64,000 bases of DNA, from contig NZ_LKAQ01000004.1 in NCBI RefSeq assembly GCF_001874525.1, positions 434,001 to 498,000 of the forward strand. Direction: 5' to 3'. The notes beneath the pieces were generated by a model. It searched no databases. It saw nothing but the letters and a program-made list of their open reading frames with translations, and was not told the origin of the DNA. Both the position numbers and the translations under genes were made by a program. Within the stretch, counting starts at the first letter, position 1; each line of letters opens with the position of its first letter. Source of the DNA: Pseudodesulfovibrio hydrargyri. Lineage in GTDB: Bacteria; Desulfobacterota; Desulfovibrionia; Desulfovibrionales; Desulfovibrionaceae. Of the stretch, positions 35,374-43,782 are shown in pieces.

Positions 35374-36564
35374 ATGATCAACTACTGGCCGCTCAAGTAT
35401 GAAACCGCCGGCATGCGCCGCCGCACCGTGGACGGACTGCGCGCCCTGCGCGGGCTCGTCCGGGACCGCATGCCCGGCTTAACCCAGCACGACACCCTGG
35501 TGCTCGGCACCTGGAACATCCGCAACTTCGATGACAACCGCTTCGGCCACGGCCCGCGCATCAAGGAATCCCTGTACTTCATCGCCGAGGTCGTCTCGGC
35601 CTTCGACGTCCTGGCCGTGCAGGAAATCTGCCGCGACCTCGGGCCGCTCAGGCAGCTCATGCGCCTGCTCGGACCGGGCTGGGACTACATCGTCACCGAC
35701 GTGGCCGAGCAGGACGGCGGCAACCGCGAACGGCTCGGATTCATCTACAACAAGGCCAAAGTCCGCTTCAAAGGCGTGGCCGGGGAGATGGTCCTGCCGG
35801 TCAGGGACCTCATCGCCCACGGCGACAAGCGCTTGCAACCCTCCCGCTCGCCCTTCGGCTGCGAGTTCCAGGCGGGCTGGTTCCGCTTCCTGTTCACCAC
35901 GGTGCACATCTATTTCGGCAAGGAGAGCCAGGGCTCCCCGGAATACGCCCGGCGCGTGGCCGAGATCGACGCCGTGGCCGCCAACATCGCCAAACGGGCC
36001 GAAAAGGAGCCGTGCAGCTACATCCTGGTGGGCGACTTCAACATCGACGAGATGGGCGACCCCTCGGGCAACGCGCTGGTCCGCAACGGCTTCGAGGCCG
36101 CCCAGAACAACGTGGGCTCCAACGCGGACAAGACCCGGTTCTATGACCAGATTTCCTGGCTGCCGCGCAAGGGAACGGTCCGCCAGACCCGCTCCGCCCG
36201 CAACCAGGGCGTCCTGGACGTGCTCTCCGCAGTCATGAACGAGGACCGGTTCCCGGACTACCGGCCAGCCGTCGAGGCCACGGTACAGGGCCAACTCGAC
36301 AAGGTCCGGACCGAACGCGCCCTGCGTCTGGCCAAGTCCCAGGACGTCGCCGACCAGGACAGGCGCATCGCCAAATTGTCCGCCCAGCTGGGCGATTCCG
36401 AGGCGCTCAAGGACTACTATCTGAAGACCTGGCGGACCTTTCAGATCAGCGACCACCTGCCCCTGTGGGTGGAGCTGTCCATCGACTTCAGCGCCGAGTA
36501 CCTGACCCGGCTGCGGAACATGACCGGCACCGAAAAGAAGGACAACGTGGATATCCCCATGTAG
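35374..36564 (+). CDS. Endonuclease/exonuclease/phosphatase-fold protein
   Basis: 396 residues, no signal peptide. The EEP catalytic motifs are in order: GTWNIRNF (about 46-53), AVQEIC (metal Glu, about 85), VGDFNIDE (about 221-228) and SDHLPLW near the end (about 362-368). These residues define DNase I-like nucleases and phosphodiesterases. About 90 residues (265-355) between the third and fourth motif are an insertion rich in charged residues (for example LRLAKSQDVADQDRRIAKLS) that may form a coil. A G-rich ribosome site precedes the ATG. Substrate is unknown. Confidence 0.88.
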   Translation: MINYWPLKYETAGMRRRTVDGLRALRGLVRDRMPGLTQHDTLVLGTWNIRNFDDNRFGHGPRIKESLYFIAEVVSAFDVLAVQEICRDLGPLRQLMRLLGPGWDYIVTDVAEQDGGNRERLGFIYNKAKVRFKGVAGEMVLPVRDLIAHGDKRLQPSRSPFGCEFQAGWFRFLFTTVHIYFGKESQGSPEYARRVAEIDAVAANIAKRAEKEPCSYILVGDFNIDEMGDPSGNALVRNGFEAAQNNVGSNADKTRFYDQISWLPRKGTVRQTRSARNQGVLDVLSAVMNEDRFPDYRPAVEATVQGQLDKVRTERALRLAKSQDVADQDRRIAKLSAQLGDSEALKDYYLKTWRTFQISDHLPLWVELSIDFSAEYLTRLRNMTGTEKKDNVDIPM

Positions 36565-36628
36565 CGGCTGGACAAACCGGGCCCGGCCCCGCATGATGCC
36601 CTCGTACCGCAAAACGAGGGAAACGGAC

Positions 36629-36832
36629 ATGGACGGAAGAAACCGCAAGGACATACGCCCCGGCCAGCGCGTCAACATCGTGCTCAAAAAGGACCAGCGC
36701 ACCGGCAGGCTGACCGAGGGCACGGTCGCGACCCTGCTGACCAAGTCGCCCACCCATCCGCACGGCATCAAGGTCCGCCTGACCGACGGCCAGGTGGGCC
36801 GGGTCAAGGAAATCCTCGGACAGGAGGGTTGA
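36629..36832 (+). CDS. YwbE-family small protein (DUF2196)
   Basis: 67 residues. The block RKDIRPGQRVNIVLKKDQ, the TEGTVATLLTKSPTHPHGIK stretch and the VGRVKEIL ending are those of YwbE proteins, predicted small beta-barrels that may bind nucleic acid. GAGGG is 8 bases before the ATG at 36629. The stop is 2 bases before the next start, implying coupled translation with the YaiI-type gene. Confidence 0.88.
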   Translation: MDGRNRKDIRPGQRVNIVLKKDQRTGRLTEGTVATLLTKSPTHPHGIKVRLTDGQVGRVKEILGQEG

Positions 36833-36834
36833 CC

Positions 36835-37290
36835 ATGGCCCTGCGCATCTGGGTGGACGCAGACGCCTGCCCCAACGTGATCAAGGAAATCCTGTTCAAG
36901 GCCGCCCAGCGCCGCCAGGTGCCGCTGACACTGGTGGCCAACACGCCGCTTCGGGTACCGCCCTCCCCGCTCATCGACACCGTGCTCGTGGGCGCGGGCT
37001 TCAACGTGGCCGACAACGAGATCGCCCGCCGGGTCAACCACGGCGACCTGGTCGTCACCGCCGACATCCCCCTGGCCGACGCCGTGGTCGCCAAGGGCGC
37101 CACCGGCCTCAACCCGCGCGGCGAACTCTACACCGAGGACAACGTCAAGGGCCTCCTGCGCATGCGCAACCTCATGGAGGAACTCCGCTCCGCCGACCTC
37201 GCCCCCGGCGGCCCCGCCCCGCTCGGCCCCAAAGACAAACAACAATTCACCAACCAACTCGACCGCTTCCTGACCAAGGCCGGGAAATAA
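36835..37290 (+). CDS. YaiI/YqxD-family protein (UPF0178, NYN/PIN-like)
   Basis: 151 residues. It begins MALRIWVDADACPNVIKEIL, the family hallmark, and has DTVLVGAGFNVADNEIA and VVTADIPLADAVV. The acidic residues sit like those of PIN/NYN nucleases, but activity has not been established for the family as far as I know. AGGAGGG precedes ATG at 36835; the TTG two codons earlier overlaps the YwbE stop. Directly downstream is intergenic repeat copy 3. Confidence 0.9.
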   Translation: MALRIWVDADACPNVIKEILFKAAQRRQVPLTLVANTPLRVPPSPLIDTVLVGAGFNVADNEIARRVNHGDLVVTADIPLADAVVAKGATGLNPRGELYTEDNVKGLLRMRNLMEELRSADLAPGGPAPLGPKDKQQFTNQLDRFLTKAGK

Positions 37291-37293
37291 GAC

Positions 37294-37409
37294 GCCTCCG
37301 GCGGCCGGGAGAAGGGGAGAGGGGAACCCTTTGAAAAGGGCTTCCCTCTCCCCTTCCCCCGGCCGCCCATCCCCTTGCCCCTCCTAAACTTTCTGGTGCC
37401 GCTTTGCGG
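37294..37409 (+). repeat. Intergenic palindromic repeat, copy 3
   Basis: Very close to copy 1: GCCTCCGGC, a hairpin at 37303-37364 (arms about 30 bases) around CCCTTTGAAAAGGG, then AAACTTTCTGGTGCCGC. It starts 4 bases after the YaiI-type gene and is in that gene's orientation. It may serve as its terminator or 3' end. Confidence 0.8.
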
Positions 37410-37549
37410 GGGAGCCCGCAACAATAAGGTTTTGAGGCACAATCCCGCATTGGCCTTTCATTCTTCTTTTGATGGAGTGAATCGGGTGCGCAGCACCCGA
37501 CAACGGCTCAGTCCCCCGCGCTCGGAATAGGCTTTCGAGAGTGGGTCAG

Positions 37550-37629
37550 CTGTGCATTTTTCGAGGGTTCGCCTGACCGCAGCGTACCCCCGTACGTGAG
37601 GATCAGGCGGACCCTCGAAAAATGTGCAG
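37550..37629. repeat. 80-base imperfect palindrome
   Basis: Arms of 27 bases (37550-37576 and 37603-37629) match in 24 positions. The 26-base centre itself contains CGTAC/GTACG. It lies in the gap 37410-37670, which has no gene, just beyond the flavodiiron gene's terminator. It is unlike repeat copies 1-3. It could be a REP-type element. Confidence 0.7.
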
Positions 37630-37670
37630 ATGGCCCGCTATCGGAAGCCGCCCCCCACCCGCTCCGCGAC

Positions 37671-37716
37671 ACAACAAAAAAAGGCCCGGTTTTTCACCGG
37701 GCCTTTTTTTGTTGTG
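37671..37716 (-). terminator. Terminator of the flavodiiron gene
   Basis: Near-perfect 20-base palindrome CACAACAAAAAAAGGCCCGG with its complement; both flanks supply A and T runs, so it can stop transcription from either side. It ends 25 bases past the gene's stop. Confidence 0.93.
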
Positions 37717-37741
37717 GTCGCGCGGGCGGCCGCCAAGCCGA

Positions 37742-38938
37742 TTAAAGCTTCGCTTTAATCGCTGCGGCAATAGCCTTACCCTGCTCATAGCATTTGTTGA
37801 AGACCTCGTGGTCGGGGACGTACTGGTTCTTGATCCCTTCCACGACTTCCATGTTCATGTCCTCGAGCCATTTGGTGAGGATCTTGACGCATTCACCGGA
37901 CCAGCCGAAGGAACCCACGGCCGAGCCGATCTTGTTCTGGGGGCGCAGCCCCTTCATGTAGGTCAGCATGTCGGCCATGAGCGGCAGGATGCCGTTGTTG
38001 TGGGTCGGCGAGCCGACGATGACCGCGGCGGCGTCGAAGACCTCGGCCATGACGTCGGAGTGGTGGTTGTTCTTCATGCACATGAGGCGCACGGACACGC
38101 CCTCGTCGGCCAGGCCGCAGGCAATGGCCTCGGCCATCTTCTCGGTGGAGTGCCACATGGTGTCGTAGACGATGACCGCCTTGTTCTTGGGCTTCTGCTC
38201 GGCGAACTCCAGGTACTTCTCGATGGCCCAGGCGCAGTCATCGCCCCGGAACATCAGGCCGTGGTCCGGGCAGATGGTCTCGATCTCCAGCCCCATCTCC
38301 TTGATAGTGGCCAGGGTCTTGAGGACCACCGGGGAATACGGCAGTACGATGTTGGCGTAGTAGTTGGCCATGAGCTCTTCCAACCGGTAGCGGTCCACCT
38401 CGTCGGCCCAGCGCTCGGACGTGGCCCAGTTCTGGCCGAATGCGTCGTTGGAAAAGACGAGCTTCTCCTCCGGGCAGTAGGTCAGCATGGAGTCGGGCCA
38501 GTGGAGCATGCGGGTCTCCAGGAAGGAGAGGGTCCGCTTGCCGATGGAAAGTTCGGTGCCGGTGGGGGTGACCTCGACCGGCCAGTCCTCGTACTTGAAG
38601 TGGGCCTTCATGGCCTTCTGACCCATGGGGGAAGTGAATATCTTCTCGGGCTGGTACTTCTCCACGACCTTGGCCAGGCAGCCGGCATGGTCGGGCTCGA
38701 GGTGGTTGGCCACCACGTAGTCGATCTTGCGGTCGCCGAGCACCTGGGCGATGTTGCACTGCAAGGTGCCCCAGAACTCCTCGGCCACGGTGTCGATCAG
38801 GGTAACCTTCTCATCCACGATCAGAAAATTGTTGTAGGTGGTTCCCTTGTGCGCCTTGGAATAGCCGTGGAAGTTGCGTCGGTTCCAGTCGACGGCGCCG
38901 AGCCAGAAAACGCCTTCCTTGATTTCAACAGGTCTCAT
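37742..38938 (-). CDS. roo: Flavodiiron protein, rubredoxin:oxygen oxidoreductase
   Basis: Reduces O2 to water (and in many members NO to N2O) with electrons from rubredoxin. 398 residues. The N-terminal beta-lactamase-like domain has the diiron ligands: HLEPDH (about 79-84), the histidine in TRMLHWPDS, the aspartate in SNDAFGQ and the histidine in CPDHGL. The C-terminal flavodoxin domain (about 255-398) has VYDTMWHSTEKMAEAI and GSPTHNNG for FMN. The start at 38938 is chosen for GGAG six bases ahead, over a GTG four codons earlier. It is preceded by a rubredoxin gene, its expected electron donor, with a terminator between them. Confidence 0.96.
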   Translation of the reverse strand: MRPVEIKEGVFWLGAVDWNRRNFHGYSKAHKGTTYNNFLIVDEKVTLIDTVAEEFWGTLQCNIAQVLGDRKIDYVVANHLEPDHAGCLAKVVEKYQPEKIFTSPMGQKAMKAHFKYEDWPVEVTPTGTELSIGKRTLSFLETRMLHWPDSMLTYCPEEKLVFSNDAFGQNWATSERWADEVDRYRLEELMANYYANIVLPYSPVVLKTLATIKEMGLEIETICPDHGLMFRGDDCAWAIEKYLEFAEQKPKNKAVIVYDTMWHSTEKMAEAIACGLADEGVSVRLMCMKNNHHSDVMAEVFDAAAVIVGSPTHNNGILPLMADMLTYMKGLRPQNKIGSAVGSFGWSGECVKILTKWLEDMNMEVVEGIKNQYVPDHEVFNKCYEQGKAIAAAIKAKL

Positions 38939-38977
38939 TGTCTTCTCCACATTGAGCGGTTACTCAACCGCCATGGT

Positions 38978-39012
38978 AAAAAAAGGGAGCGCGAACCAAG
39001 GTGCGCGCTCCC
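38978..39012 (-). terminator. Terminator between rubredoxin 1 and the flavodiiron gene
   Basis: Minus strand: a perfect 9-base stem GGGAGCGCG/CGCGCTCCC and TTTTTTT, 40 bases before the flavodiiron start. Only GCGGTTGAGTAACCGC, another small hairpin, lies between, so the downstream gene must rely on readthrough or a very close promoter. Confidence 0.85.
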
Positions 39013-39033
39013 CGCCCGCAGCCGGGCCGGAAA

Positions 39034-39195
39034 TTAATCCTCGGGTACGAAGCTGTCCTTGCCCGCACCGCAGACGGGACAGGTCCAATCGTCGGGCAGG
39101 TCCTCGAACTTGGTCCCGGCCGGGATGTCGGAATCGGAATCGCCCTGGGCCGGGTCGTACACATAGCCACAAACTTCGCAAACGTATTTCTGCAT
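39034..39195 (-). CDS. rd: Rubredoxin 1
   Basis: 53-residue FeCys4 electron carrier. Iron ligands are in CEVCGY and CPVCGAGKD; the conserved [15 protein letters not shown] and [11 protein letters not shown] follow the standard type I pattern. AAAAGGAG stands before ATG at 39195. It is adjacent to the flavodiiron gene, the pairing of D. gigas and D. vulgaris, and is its likely donor. A promoter candidate lies just upstream. Confidence 0.97.
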   Translation of the reverse strand: MQKYVCEVCGYVYDPAQGDSDSDIPAGTKFEDLPDDWTCPVCGAGKDSFVPED

Positions 39196-39220
39196 GGTAT
39201 CAGTCTCCTTTTGATCGCTT

Positions 39221-39249
39221 ATATTCGCAGCAGCGGGCGCCGCTGTCAA
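39221..39249 (-). promoter_or_regulatory. Candidate promoter of rubredoxin 1
   Basis: Minus strand TTGACA (39244-39249) with GAATAT 17 bases later (39221-39226). The -35 is perfect; the -10 is weak, though AATATAAG offers a neighbouring frame. Confidence 0.45.
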
Positions 39250-39297
39250 CTTCTCGGCATCGGGTTTCCAAGAGGGAATCGGGCAAGGGCCCGATAC

Positions 39298-39462
39298 TCA
39301 ACCGGCTTCGGCGACAAAATTGCTCTTTTCCGCGCCGCACTCCGGACAAGCCCAGTCTCCAGGCAGGGTTTGGAAATCGGTATTCGGCGGGATATCTGAC
39401 TCGGGATCGCCCAACGGCGGCTGGTACTCATATCCACAGACTAAACAAATGTACGTTCCCAT
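39298..39462 (-). CDS. Rubredoxin, second copy (54 residues)
   Basis: Short gene that is easily missed. Read on the minus strand from ATG at 39462, it gives [16 protein letters not shown], then [20 protein letters not shown] and a final CPECGAEKS before TGA at 39300. All four iron cysteines (CLVC and CPEC) are in place. It uses codons such as TTA, TGT, GGA and TTT, unlike its GC-rich neighbours. The ribosome site AAGGAAG is 9 bases away, rather long. It is probably a functional rubredoxin with a different partner or weaker expression. Confidence 0.88.
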   Translation of the reverse strand: MGTYICLVCGYEYQPPLGDPESDIPPNTDFQTLPGDWACPECGAEKSNFVAEAG

Positions 39463-39501
39463 AAAGCATGTCTTCCTTATTCACAACGGCCAAAGCCGCC
39501 G

Positions 39502-39738
39502 TCAATCTTTCGCATCACTCTCAACGGGGAGTTCGCAGTCGCCCATGGTGGAGCCGGGACCGGCCAGGGGCCGGAAGCATTTTTTCGTGCCCCCGCAGAT
39601 GGGGCAGCGCCAGTCGTCGGGCAGGTCCTCGAACCGGGTGCCTTTGGGGATCTTCCCCTTCCGGTCGCCCTTGTCCGGGTTGTAGATATAGCCGCAGTTG
39701 ACGGTCTGGCACTGGTACATCTCTTCGGGCAGGGCCAT
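39502..39738 (-). CDS. Rubredoxin-like protein with widened first cysteine pair (Rd-2 type)
   Basis: 78 residues from ATG at 39738, which has CAGGAGGG upstream. The first iron motif reads [12 protein letters not shown], four residues between cysteines instead of two. The second is CPICGG. This insertion resembles rubredoxin-2 of D. desulfuricans, whose widened loop changes the redox site. A C-terminal extension of about 25 residues ([16 protein letters not shown]) carries one more cysteine. It lies between dfx and the short rubredoxin, within the oxygen-defence run. Confidence 0.88.
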   Translation of the reverse strand: MALPEEMYQCQTVNCGYIYNPDKGDRKGKIPKGTRFEDLPDDWRCPICGGTKKCFRPLAGPGSTMGDCELPVESDAKD

Positions 39739-39831
39739 GGCTCCCTCCTGGGATGAGAAGGGGCGGGCCATGCAGCCCGCCCCGTGATGTGCATGCGGGA
39801 CCCTTGCGGCCCCCATTCCGCCGTACCCGCC

Positions 39832-40221
39832 TTAGGCGGTGGCGGTCCACAGGCCGTGCAGGTTGCAGTACTCGCGGGCCTTGAGCGCGCCGGACATGCC
39901 GCAGATGCAGAATTCGGCCTCGGGCTTGTCGCCGGGCTTGAGCATCTTGGTCAGGACCTTGTCGCCGACCTGAAGCTCGATCCATTCGATGTAATGCTTC
40001 TCCTCCATGGGATGGGCCACGGAGCCGACCTTGACGGTGACCTTGTCGCCGTCCTTCTCGATGACGGGGACGTGCTTTTCCTTGGCGGCGTCAACGGTGT
40101 TTTCGGTCATCTGAACCATATCCTCGCCGCAGCAGACCAGGTCGCCGCCGCCTTCGTGAATGGCCATGACGATATTACCGCAAACATTACACTTGTACAC
40201 TTCGCCCAGTTTGATAGCCAT
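39832..40221 (-). CDS. dfx: Desulfoferrodoxin (2Fe superoxide reductase)
   Basis: Reduces superoxide to peroxide without making O2. 129 residues with both iron centres. The N-terminal desulforedoxin site has YKCNVCGN and the adjacent CC (Cys4). The catalytic site has histidines in KEKHVPVIE and [13 protein letters not shown], and the axial cysteine and histidine in [18 protein letters not shown] precedes the ATG. It is second after rubrerythrin and probably shares its PerR-type promoter. Confidence 0.97.
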   Translation of the reverse strand: MAIKLGEVYKCNVCGNIVMAIHEGGGDLVCCGEDMVQMTENTVDAAKEKHVPVIEKDGDKVTVKVGSVAHPMEEKHYIEWIELQVGDKVLTKMLKPGDKPEAEFCICGMSGALKAREYCNLHGLWTATA

Positions 40222-40257
40222 GTCGAATCCTCCTTTAAGGATGAGTTGTGATTGTGT

Positions 40258-40830
40258 TTACCAGTTGGTGTCTTTGAGTTCGAAATGGGCCTGGGGATGG
40301 TCGCAGGCCGGACATTTCACCGGAGCGGTGGAGCCCCTGTGATTGTAACCGCAGTTCTGGCAGCGCCAGACGACCTCTTCCTCCTTGACGAAGACGTGGT
40401 CGGTCTCGATGTTCTTGATCAGCGCCCTGTAGCGCTCCTCGTGGTAGCGTTCGGCCACGGCGATGTTCTCCATGACCGCGGCGATCTCGTTGAAGCCCTC
40501 CTGGCGGGCCACCTTGGCGAAGCCGGGGTACATGTCGGTGTTTTCCTCATGCTCGCCCTCGGCGGCGGCATAGAGATTCTCGAGCGTGTTGCCGATAACC
40601 CCGGCGGGGAAGGAGCCGGTCACCTCGGCGGTGCCGCCCTCAAGGAACTTGAACAGCCTCTTGGCGTGCTCCTTTTCGTGCCCGGCGGTCTCCTCGAATA
40701 TCTTGGAAATCTGCACGTAGCCTTCCTTCTTGGCCACGCTGGCGAAATAGGTATATTTGTTGCGGGCCTGGGATTCGCCCGTAAACGCGTACATCAGATT
40801 TTTCTCGGTCTGGGTTCCCTTCAGTGACAT
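40258..40830 (-). CDS. rbr: Rubrerythrin
   Basis: NADH-dependent peroxidase via rubredoxin. 190 residues: a ferritin-like four-helix diiron domain (about 1-145) with the ligand motifs [20 protein letters not shown] and [13 protein letters not shown], then a C-terminal rubredoxin domain with CQNCGY and CPACDH. AAGGAGG stands before the ATG. It is first in the rbr-dfx-rubredoxin run and its promoter carries the same operator as perR. Confidence 0.97.
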   Translation of the reverse strand: MSLKGTQTEKNLMYAFTGESQARNKYTYFASVAKKEGYVQISKIFEETAGHEKEHAKRLFKFLEGGTAEVTGSFPAGVIGNTLENLYAAAEGEHEENTDMYPGFAKVARQEGFNEIAAVMENIAVAERYHEERYRALIKNIETDHVFVKEEEVVWRCQNCGYNHRGSTAPVKCPACDHPQAHFELKDTNW

Positions 40831-40982
40831 CGTTCCTCCTTATGGAATCGATCCTTGGTTTGCTGATTCAGCAGTCACCTTACACAAAATCACGGTCGTT
40901 GTCGTTTTTTTATGTAAAATGGTGTGGTTTTTATTTTCAGCTAACTTTTTTCTCCCGGCAAAACTCCGGGTTACGTTTGACT

Positions 40983-41020
40983 TGAGAATAGTTACTACAA
41001 AGAACAGGCCGAACTGTCAA
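40983..41020 (-). promoter_or_regulatory. PerR-type promoter/operator of the rbr operon
   Basis: Minus strand TTGACA (41015-41020), 17 bases, then TAGTAA (40992-40997) as -10, within TAGTAACTATTCTCA (40983-40997). The same arrangement and 12 of the 15 operator bases recur before perR. The leader of about 150 bases contains a CCCGG/CCGGG hairpin. Confidence 0.72.
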
Positions 41021-41048
41021 GCGGTACGGCGACATTTTTCACCATAAA

Positions 41049-41082
41049 TAAAGCCGGTTGCCCCAAGGGGCAACCGGCTTTG
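41049..41082 (-). terminator. Terminator of perR
   Basis: Perfect 15-base stem AAAGCCGGTTGCCCC with a 2-base loop, then TTTATTTATGG on the minus strand, about 30 bases after the perR stop. Confidence 0.92.
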
Positions 41083-41110
41083 CGCCGTGCGTACGGAGAT
41101 TATCCGAAAT

Positions 41111-41509
41111 TTACTGCCGCGCGGCCTGGCACTTGGGGCAGACGCCCACGAATTCCACATTGGTGTTCAGAATCTTGTAGCCGCTGGTGCAGCTTTCCGG
41201 GATGACCGGGATCTCGATGTCGCATTCCACGTCGGCCACGGCGGTGCAGACCTCGCAGCGAATGTGCGGGTGCGGGTCCGGGGTGCCGTCGAACCGTTTC
41301 TGTTCGCCGGGGGCGCCCAGCTTGAGCACCAGCCCCTTGGACGACAGGAACTCGAGGTTGCGGTAGACCGTGCCCAGGCTGATCCTGGGGATGATCTTGC
41401 GCACCATGTCGTAGACCTCGTCCGCCGTGGGATGGGACTTCACCTTGCGCAACTCTTCCAAAATCACTTTCCGCTGTTTGGAAAGCCTGAAACCCATTTC
41501 TTGAGCCAT
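41111..41509 (-). CDS. perR: PerR-type Fur-family regulator
   Basis: Peroxide-sensing repressor, 132 residues. Winged helix (about 1-80) with TADEVYDMVRKIIPRISLGTVYRNL; the metal-binding dimer domain has HPHIRCEVC and a C-terminal CPKC, making the Cys4 zinc site. The histidine and aspartate positions (GTPDPHPH) fit the regulatory iron site. It is the gene next to rbr, and its promoter shares the operator of the rbr promoter. This fits autoregulation and control of rubrerythrin, as described for the Desulfovibrio PerR regulon. Confidence 0.93.
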   Translation of the reverse strand: MAQEMGFRLSKQRKVILEELRKVKSHPTADEVYDMVRKIIPRISLGTVYRNLEFLSSKGLVLKLGAPGEQKRFDGTPDPHPHIRCEVCTAVADVECDIEIPVIPESCTSGYKILNTNVEFVGVCPKCQAARQ

Positions 41510-41525
41510 TGACGTCCTCCAGATT

Positions 41526-41563
41526 TGATAACAATTACTATTCCCTCAGCAAGACCTTGTCAA
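41526..41563 (-). promoter_or_regulatory. PerR-type promoter/operator of perR
   Basis: Minus strand TTGACA (41558-41563), 17 bases, TAGTAA (41535-41540), within TAGTAATTGTTATCA (41526-41540). The design is the same as at 40983-41020. A bound repressor would cover the -10. Confidence 0.72.
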
Positions 41564-41707
41564 GAGGAATCGCCGCCAGCGGAATTCATGGCTCATTATA
41601 CCAGAAACGGAATTACTGCAAATGGACCGGAGCCTCGCTCCATACCAGACTGTATTTGCTGGATAACATCACCCTCAAAAAAAGGCTGAACTCAACGGCC
41701 GGACACG

Positions 41708-41735
41708 AAAAAGGCCCGGCCGGAGCCGGGCCTTT
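41708..41735 (-). terminator. Terminator of the cytochrome/chemoreceptor operon
   Basis: Stem AAAGGCCCGGC with a 4-base loop, followed on the minus strand by TTTTTCG. Confidence 0.9.
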
Positions 41736-41751
41736 GTGCCTCTTCTTGCAG

Positions 41752-43773
41752 TTAGTCGCGGAACTTGGCCACCAGCCTGGCCAGCTTCCCGGCCAGTTCC
41801 GAGACCTCCTGGATACCCTGGTTGGACTTGCGGATGCCGGCCAGGACCTCCTGGGAGAGGTTATTGATCTGGGTCACCCGGGTGTTGATCTCGTCCGAGG
41901 TCGAGGACTGCTGCTCCGCCGCGGTGGCGATGCCGTTGACCATGTCGGCGATGGAGTCGGAGTGCTTGACGATCTCGTCGAGCACGCCGCCCGCCTCCCG
42001 GGCCATGTCCGAGGTATTCAGGACCCGCTTCTTGGCGGTGTCCATCTCCTTGACCACGTTCGTGGTGGACTGCTGGATCAGGGAGATGGCCCCCTCGACC
42101 TCCTTGGTGGCGTCCATGGTCTTCTCGGCCAGCTTGCGGACCTCGTCCGCGACCACGGCGAATCCGCGCCCGGCCTCGCCCGCACGGGCCGCCTCGATGG
42201 CCGCGTTGAGCGCCAGCAGGTTGGTCTGGTCCGCAATGTCGTTGATCACGGCCATGACCTGGCCGATATTCTCGGCCCGGCTGGACAGGGAGGCCAGGGC
42301 CTCGGCCAGGTTCTCGGTGATGGCGGCCACGGAGTTGATCTCCTCCACGGTCTTGCCCACCACCACGCCGCCCGAGGCGGCCACCTTGTTGGCCTGGTCC
42401 GACGCCTCGGCGGTCTCGGAGGCGTTCCGGGCCACCTCCAGCACCGTGGCGTTCATCTCCTCCATGGCCGTGGCCACCTGGCCGGTCTCATTGGCCGAGG
42501 TGTCCACCCCGTTGGCCAGCTGGTCCATCTGGGTGGACAGGGCGTTGGAGGCCTCGTTGAGCTTGTTGGCCACCTGGGTGACCTCGTTGGCCACCTCCAG
42601 GAGGTTCTGGCGTTGCTGCTCGATGCTCCGCTTGTCCTCTTCCTCGCGCGTCAGGTCGATGAGCACGCAGATGACGCCCACGGTGTCGCCCTCGGCGTCC
42701 TTGAGCGGCGAGGCCTCGAACAGGAGCGGATACGTGGTGCCGTCCGGGCGGGTGAACAGGAAGCGGCCGTTGAGCGGCTCCCCCAAGGCGATGACGTCGC
42801 CCGCGTTGCAGGTGGAGCCGTCCTCGTTCTCGCAGTCGAAGACGTCGGACACGGTACGGCCCTTGAGTTCCTCCTCGCTCACGTCGAGGATGGCCTGCAG
42901 GGGCGGGTTGGCGAATTGCAGGGTCTGTTTGGCGTCGGTCACGAACAGGGGAACCACGATGCCGCTGAGCACGCTCTGGTTGTATTCGAGCTGGTTCTTG
43001 ATCTGGCCGACCATGGCCCCGAGATAGCGGGACAGGGAGCCGAGCTCGTCGGTCCCGGCCACTTCGAAGCGGGCGTCCAGGTTGCCCCCGGCCACGTCCT
43101 CGGCCGTGTCCGCGATGGAGGTGATCCGGTTGACGATGGCCCTGCGCATGAAGATGATCAGCGCGGCCAGCAGGGCCAGGACGCCGAGCACCGAGATGCC
43201 CGCGGACTTGAGCTGGTTCTCGAGCAGCGCATTGTACTGCGGGCTGACGTCCACGGCCACGACCATGGCCCCGAGGATATCATGGCTGCGGCCGTGACAG
43301 TGGTAGCAGAACGGGTTGTTCTCGATGGTCTTGACCTCGACGAAATGACTTTTGCCGTCAATGTCCTCGAGCTTGCCCTCGGCCAGCTTTTCCTTGAGCC
43401 CCCTGGCCACCAGTTCGGGCAGCCCGGCCTCGGGCCGGACGTCGAATATCTTCTGGCGCTCGGCCTCGGTTACGGTGGAGTAGGTGATCTCGCCCTTGTA
43501 GTCGGTCAAATAGACCTTGATGTCCGGATAACGCTCGGACATCTGCAGAAACTTGATTTCCGTGCCCTCGTTGTCCCCTTTGGCCATGGGGTCCTCGATG
43601 GCGATGTAAAGCATGTCCGCCACCCGTTCGGCGGCGACGGCCACCTCCTGAAGCGTGTGGTCCTTGGTGGACATGGAGCTGTAGGCGAACAGCCCGGCAA
43701 AGGCCAGGATGGTCAGCAGGGACGACAACAGGATGAGCTTGACCCCCAGGGAGCGCGTGATGAAATTGTCCAT
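41752..43773 (-). CDS. Methyl-accepting chemotaxis protein with periplasmic c-type heme (DcrA-like)
   Basis: 673 residues. TM1 (about 12-32), periplasmic domain (about 35-190), TM2 (about 192-210), HAMP, PAS (about 265-375) and signalling domain with [19 protein letters not shown]. The periplasmic part has a heme c site CYHCH (156-160), so the receptor probably senses oxygen or redox state as DcrA of D. vulgaris does. The PAS domain has a pair CENEDGSTC that could add a second redox element. It is 9 bases after the tetraheme cytochrome gene, an operon that suggests electron passage to, or shared sensing with, the receptor. Confidence 0.93.
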   Translation of the reverse strand: MDNFITRSLGVKLILLSSLLTILAFAGLFAYSSMSTKDHTLQEVAVAAERVADMLYIAIEDPMAKGDNEGTEIKFLQMSERYPDIKVYLTDYKGEITYSTVTEAERQKIFDVRPEAGLPELVARGLKEKLAEGKLEDIDGKSHFVEVKTIENNPFCYHCHGRSHDILGAMVVAVDVSPQYNALLENQLKSAGISVLGVLALLAALIIFMRRAIVNRITSIADTAEDVAGGNLDARFEVAGTDELGSLSRYLGAMVGQIKNQLEYNQSVLSGIVVPLFVTDAKQTLQFANPPLQAILDVSEEELKGRTVSDVFDCENEDGSTCNAGDVIALGEPLNGRFLFTRPDGTTYPLLFEASPLKDAEGDTVGVICVLIDLTREEEDKRSIEQQRQNLLEVANEVTQVANKLNEASNALSTQMDQLANGVDTSANETGQVATAMEEMNATVLEVARNASETAEASDQANKVAASGGVVVGKTVEEINSVAAITENLAEALASLSSRAENIGQVMAVINDIADQTNLLALNAAIEAARAGEAGRGFAVVADEVRKLAEKTMDATKEVEGAISLIQQSTTNVVKEMDTAKKRVLNTSDMAREAGGVLDEIVKHSDSIADMVNGIATAAEQQSSTSDEINTRVTQINNLSQEVLAGIRKSNQGIQEVSELAGKLARLVAKFRD

Positions 43774-43782
43774 GCCGCCCTC

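Noticed and set aside
37660..37720. Palindrome CACAACAAAAAAAGGCCCGG as an attachment site or tRNA remnant.
   Set aside because: Position, GC stem and flanking T runs make it a normal bidirectional terminator; there is no integrase or tRNA nearby.
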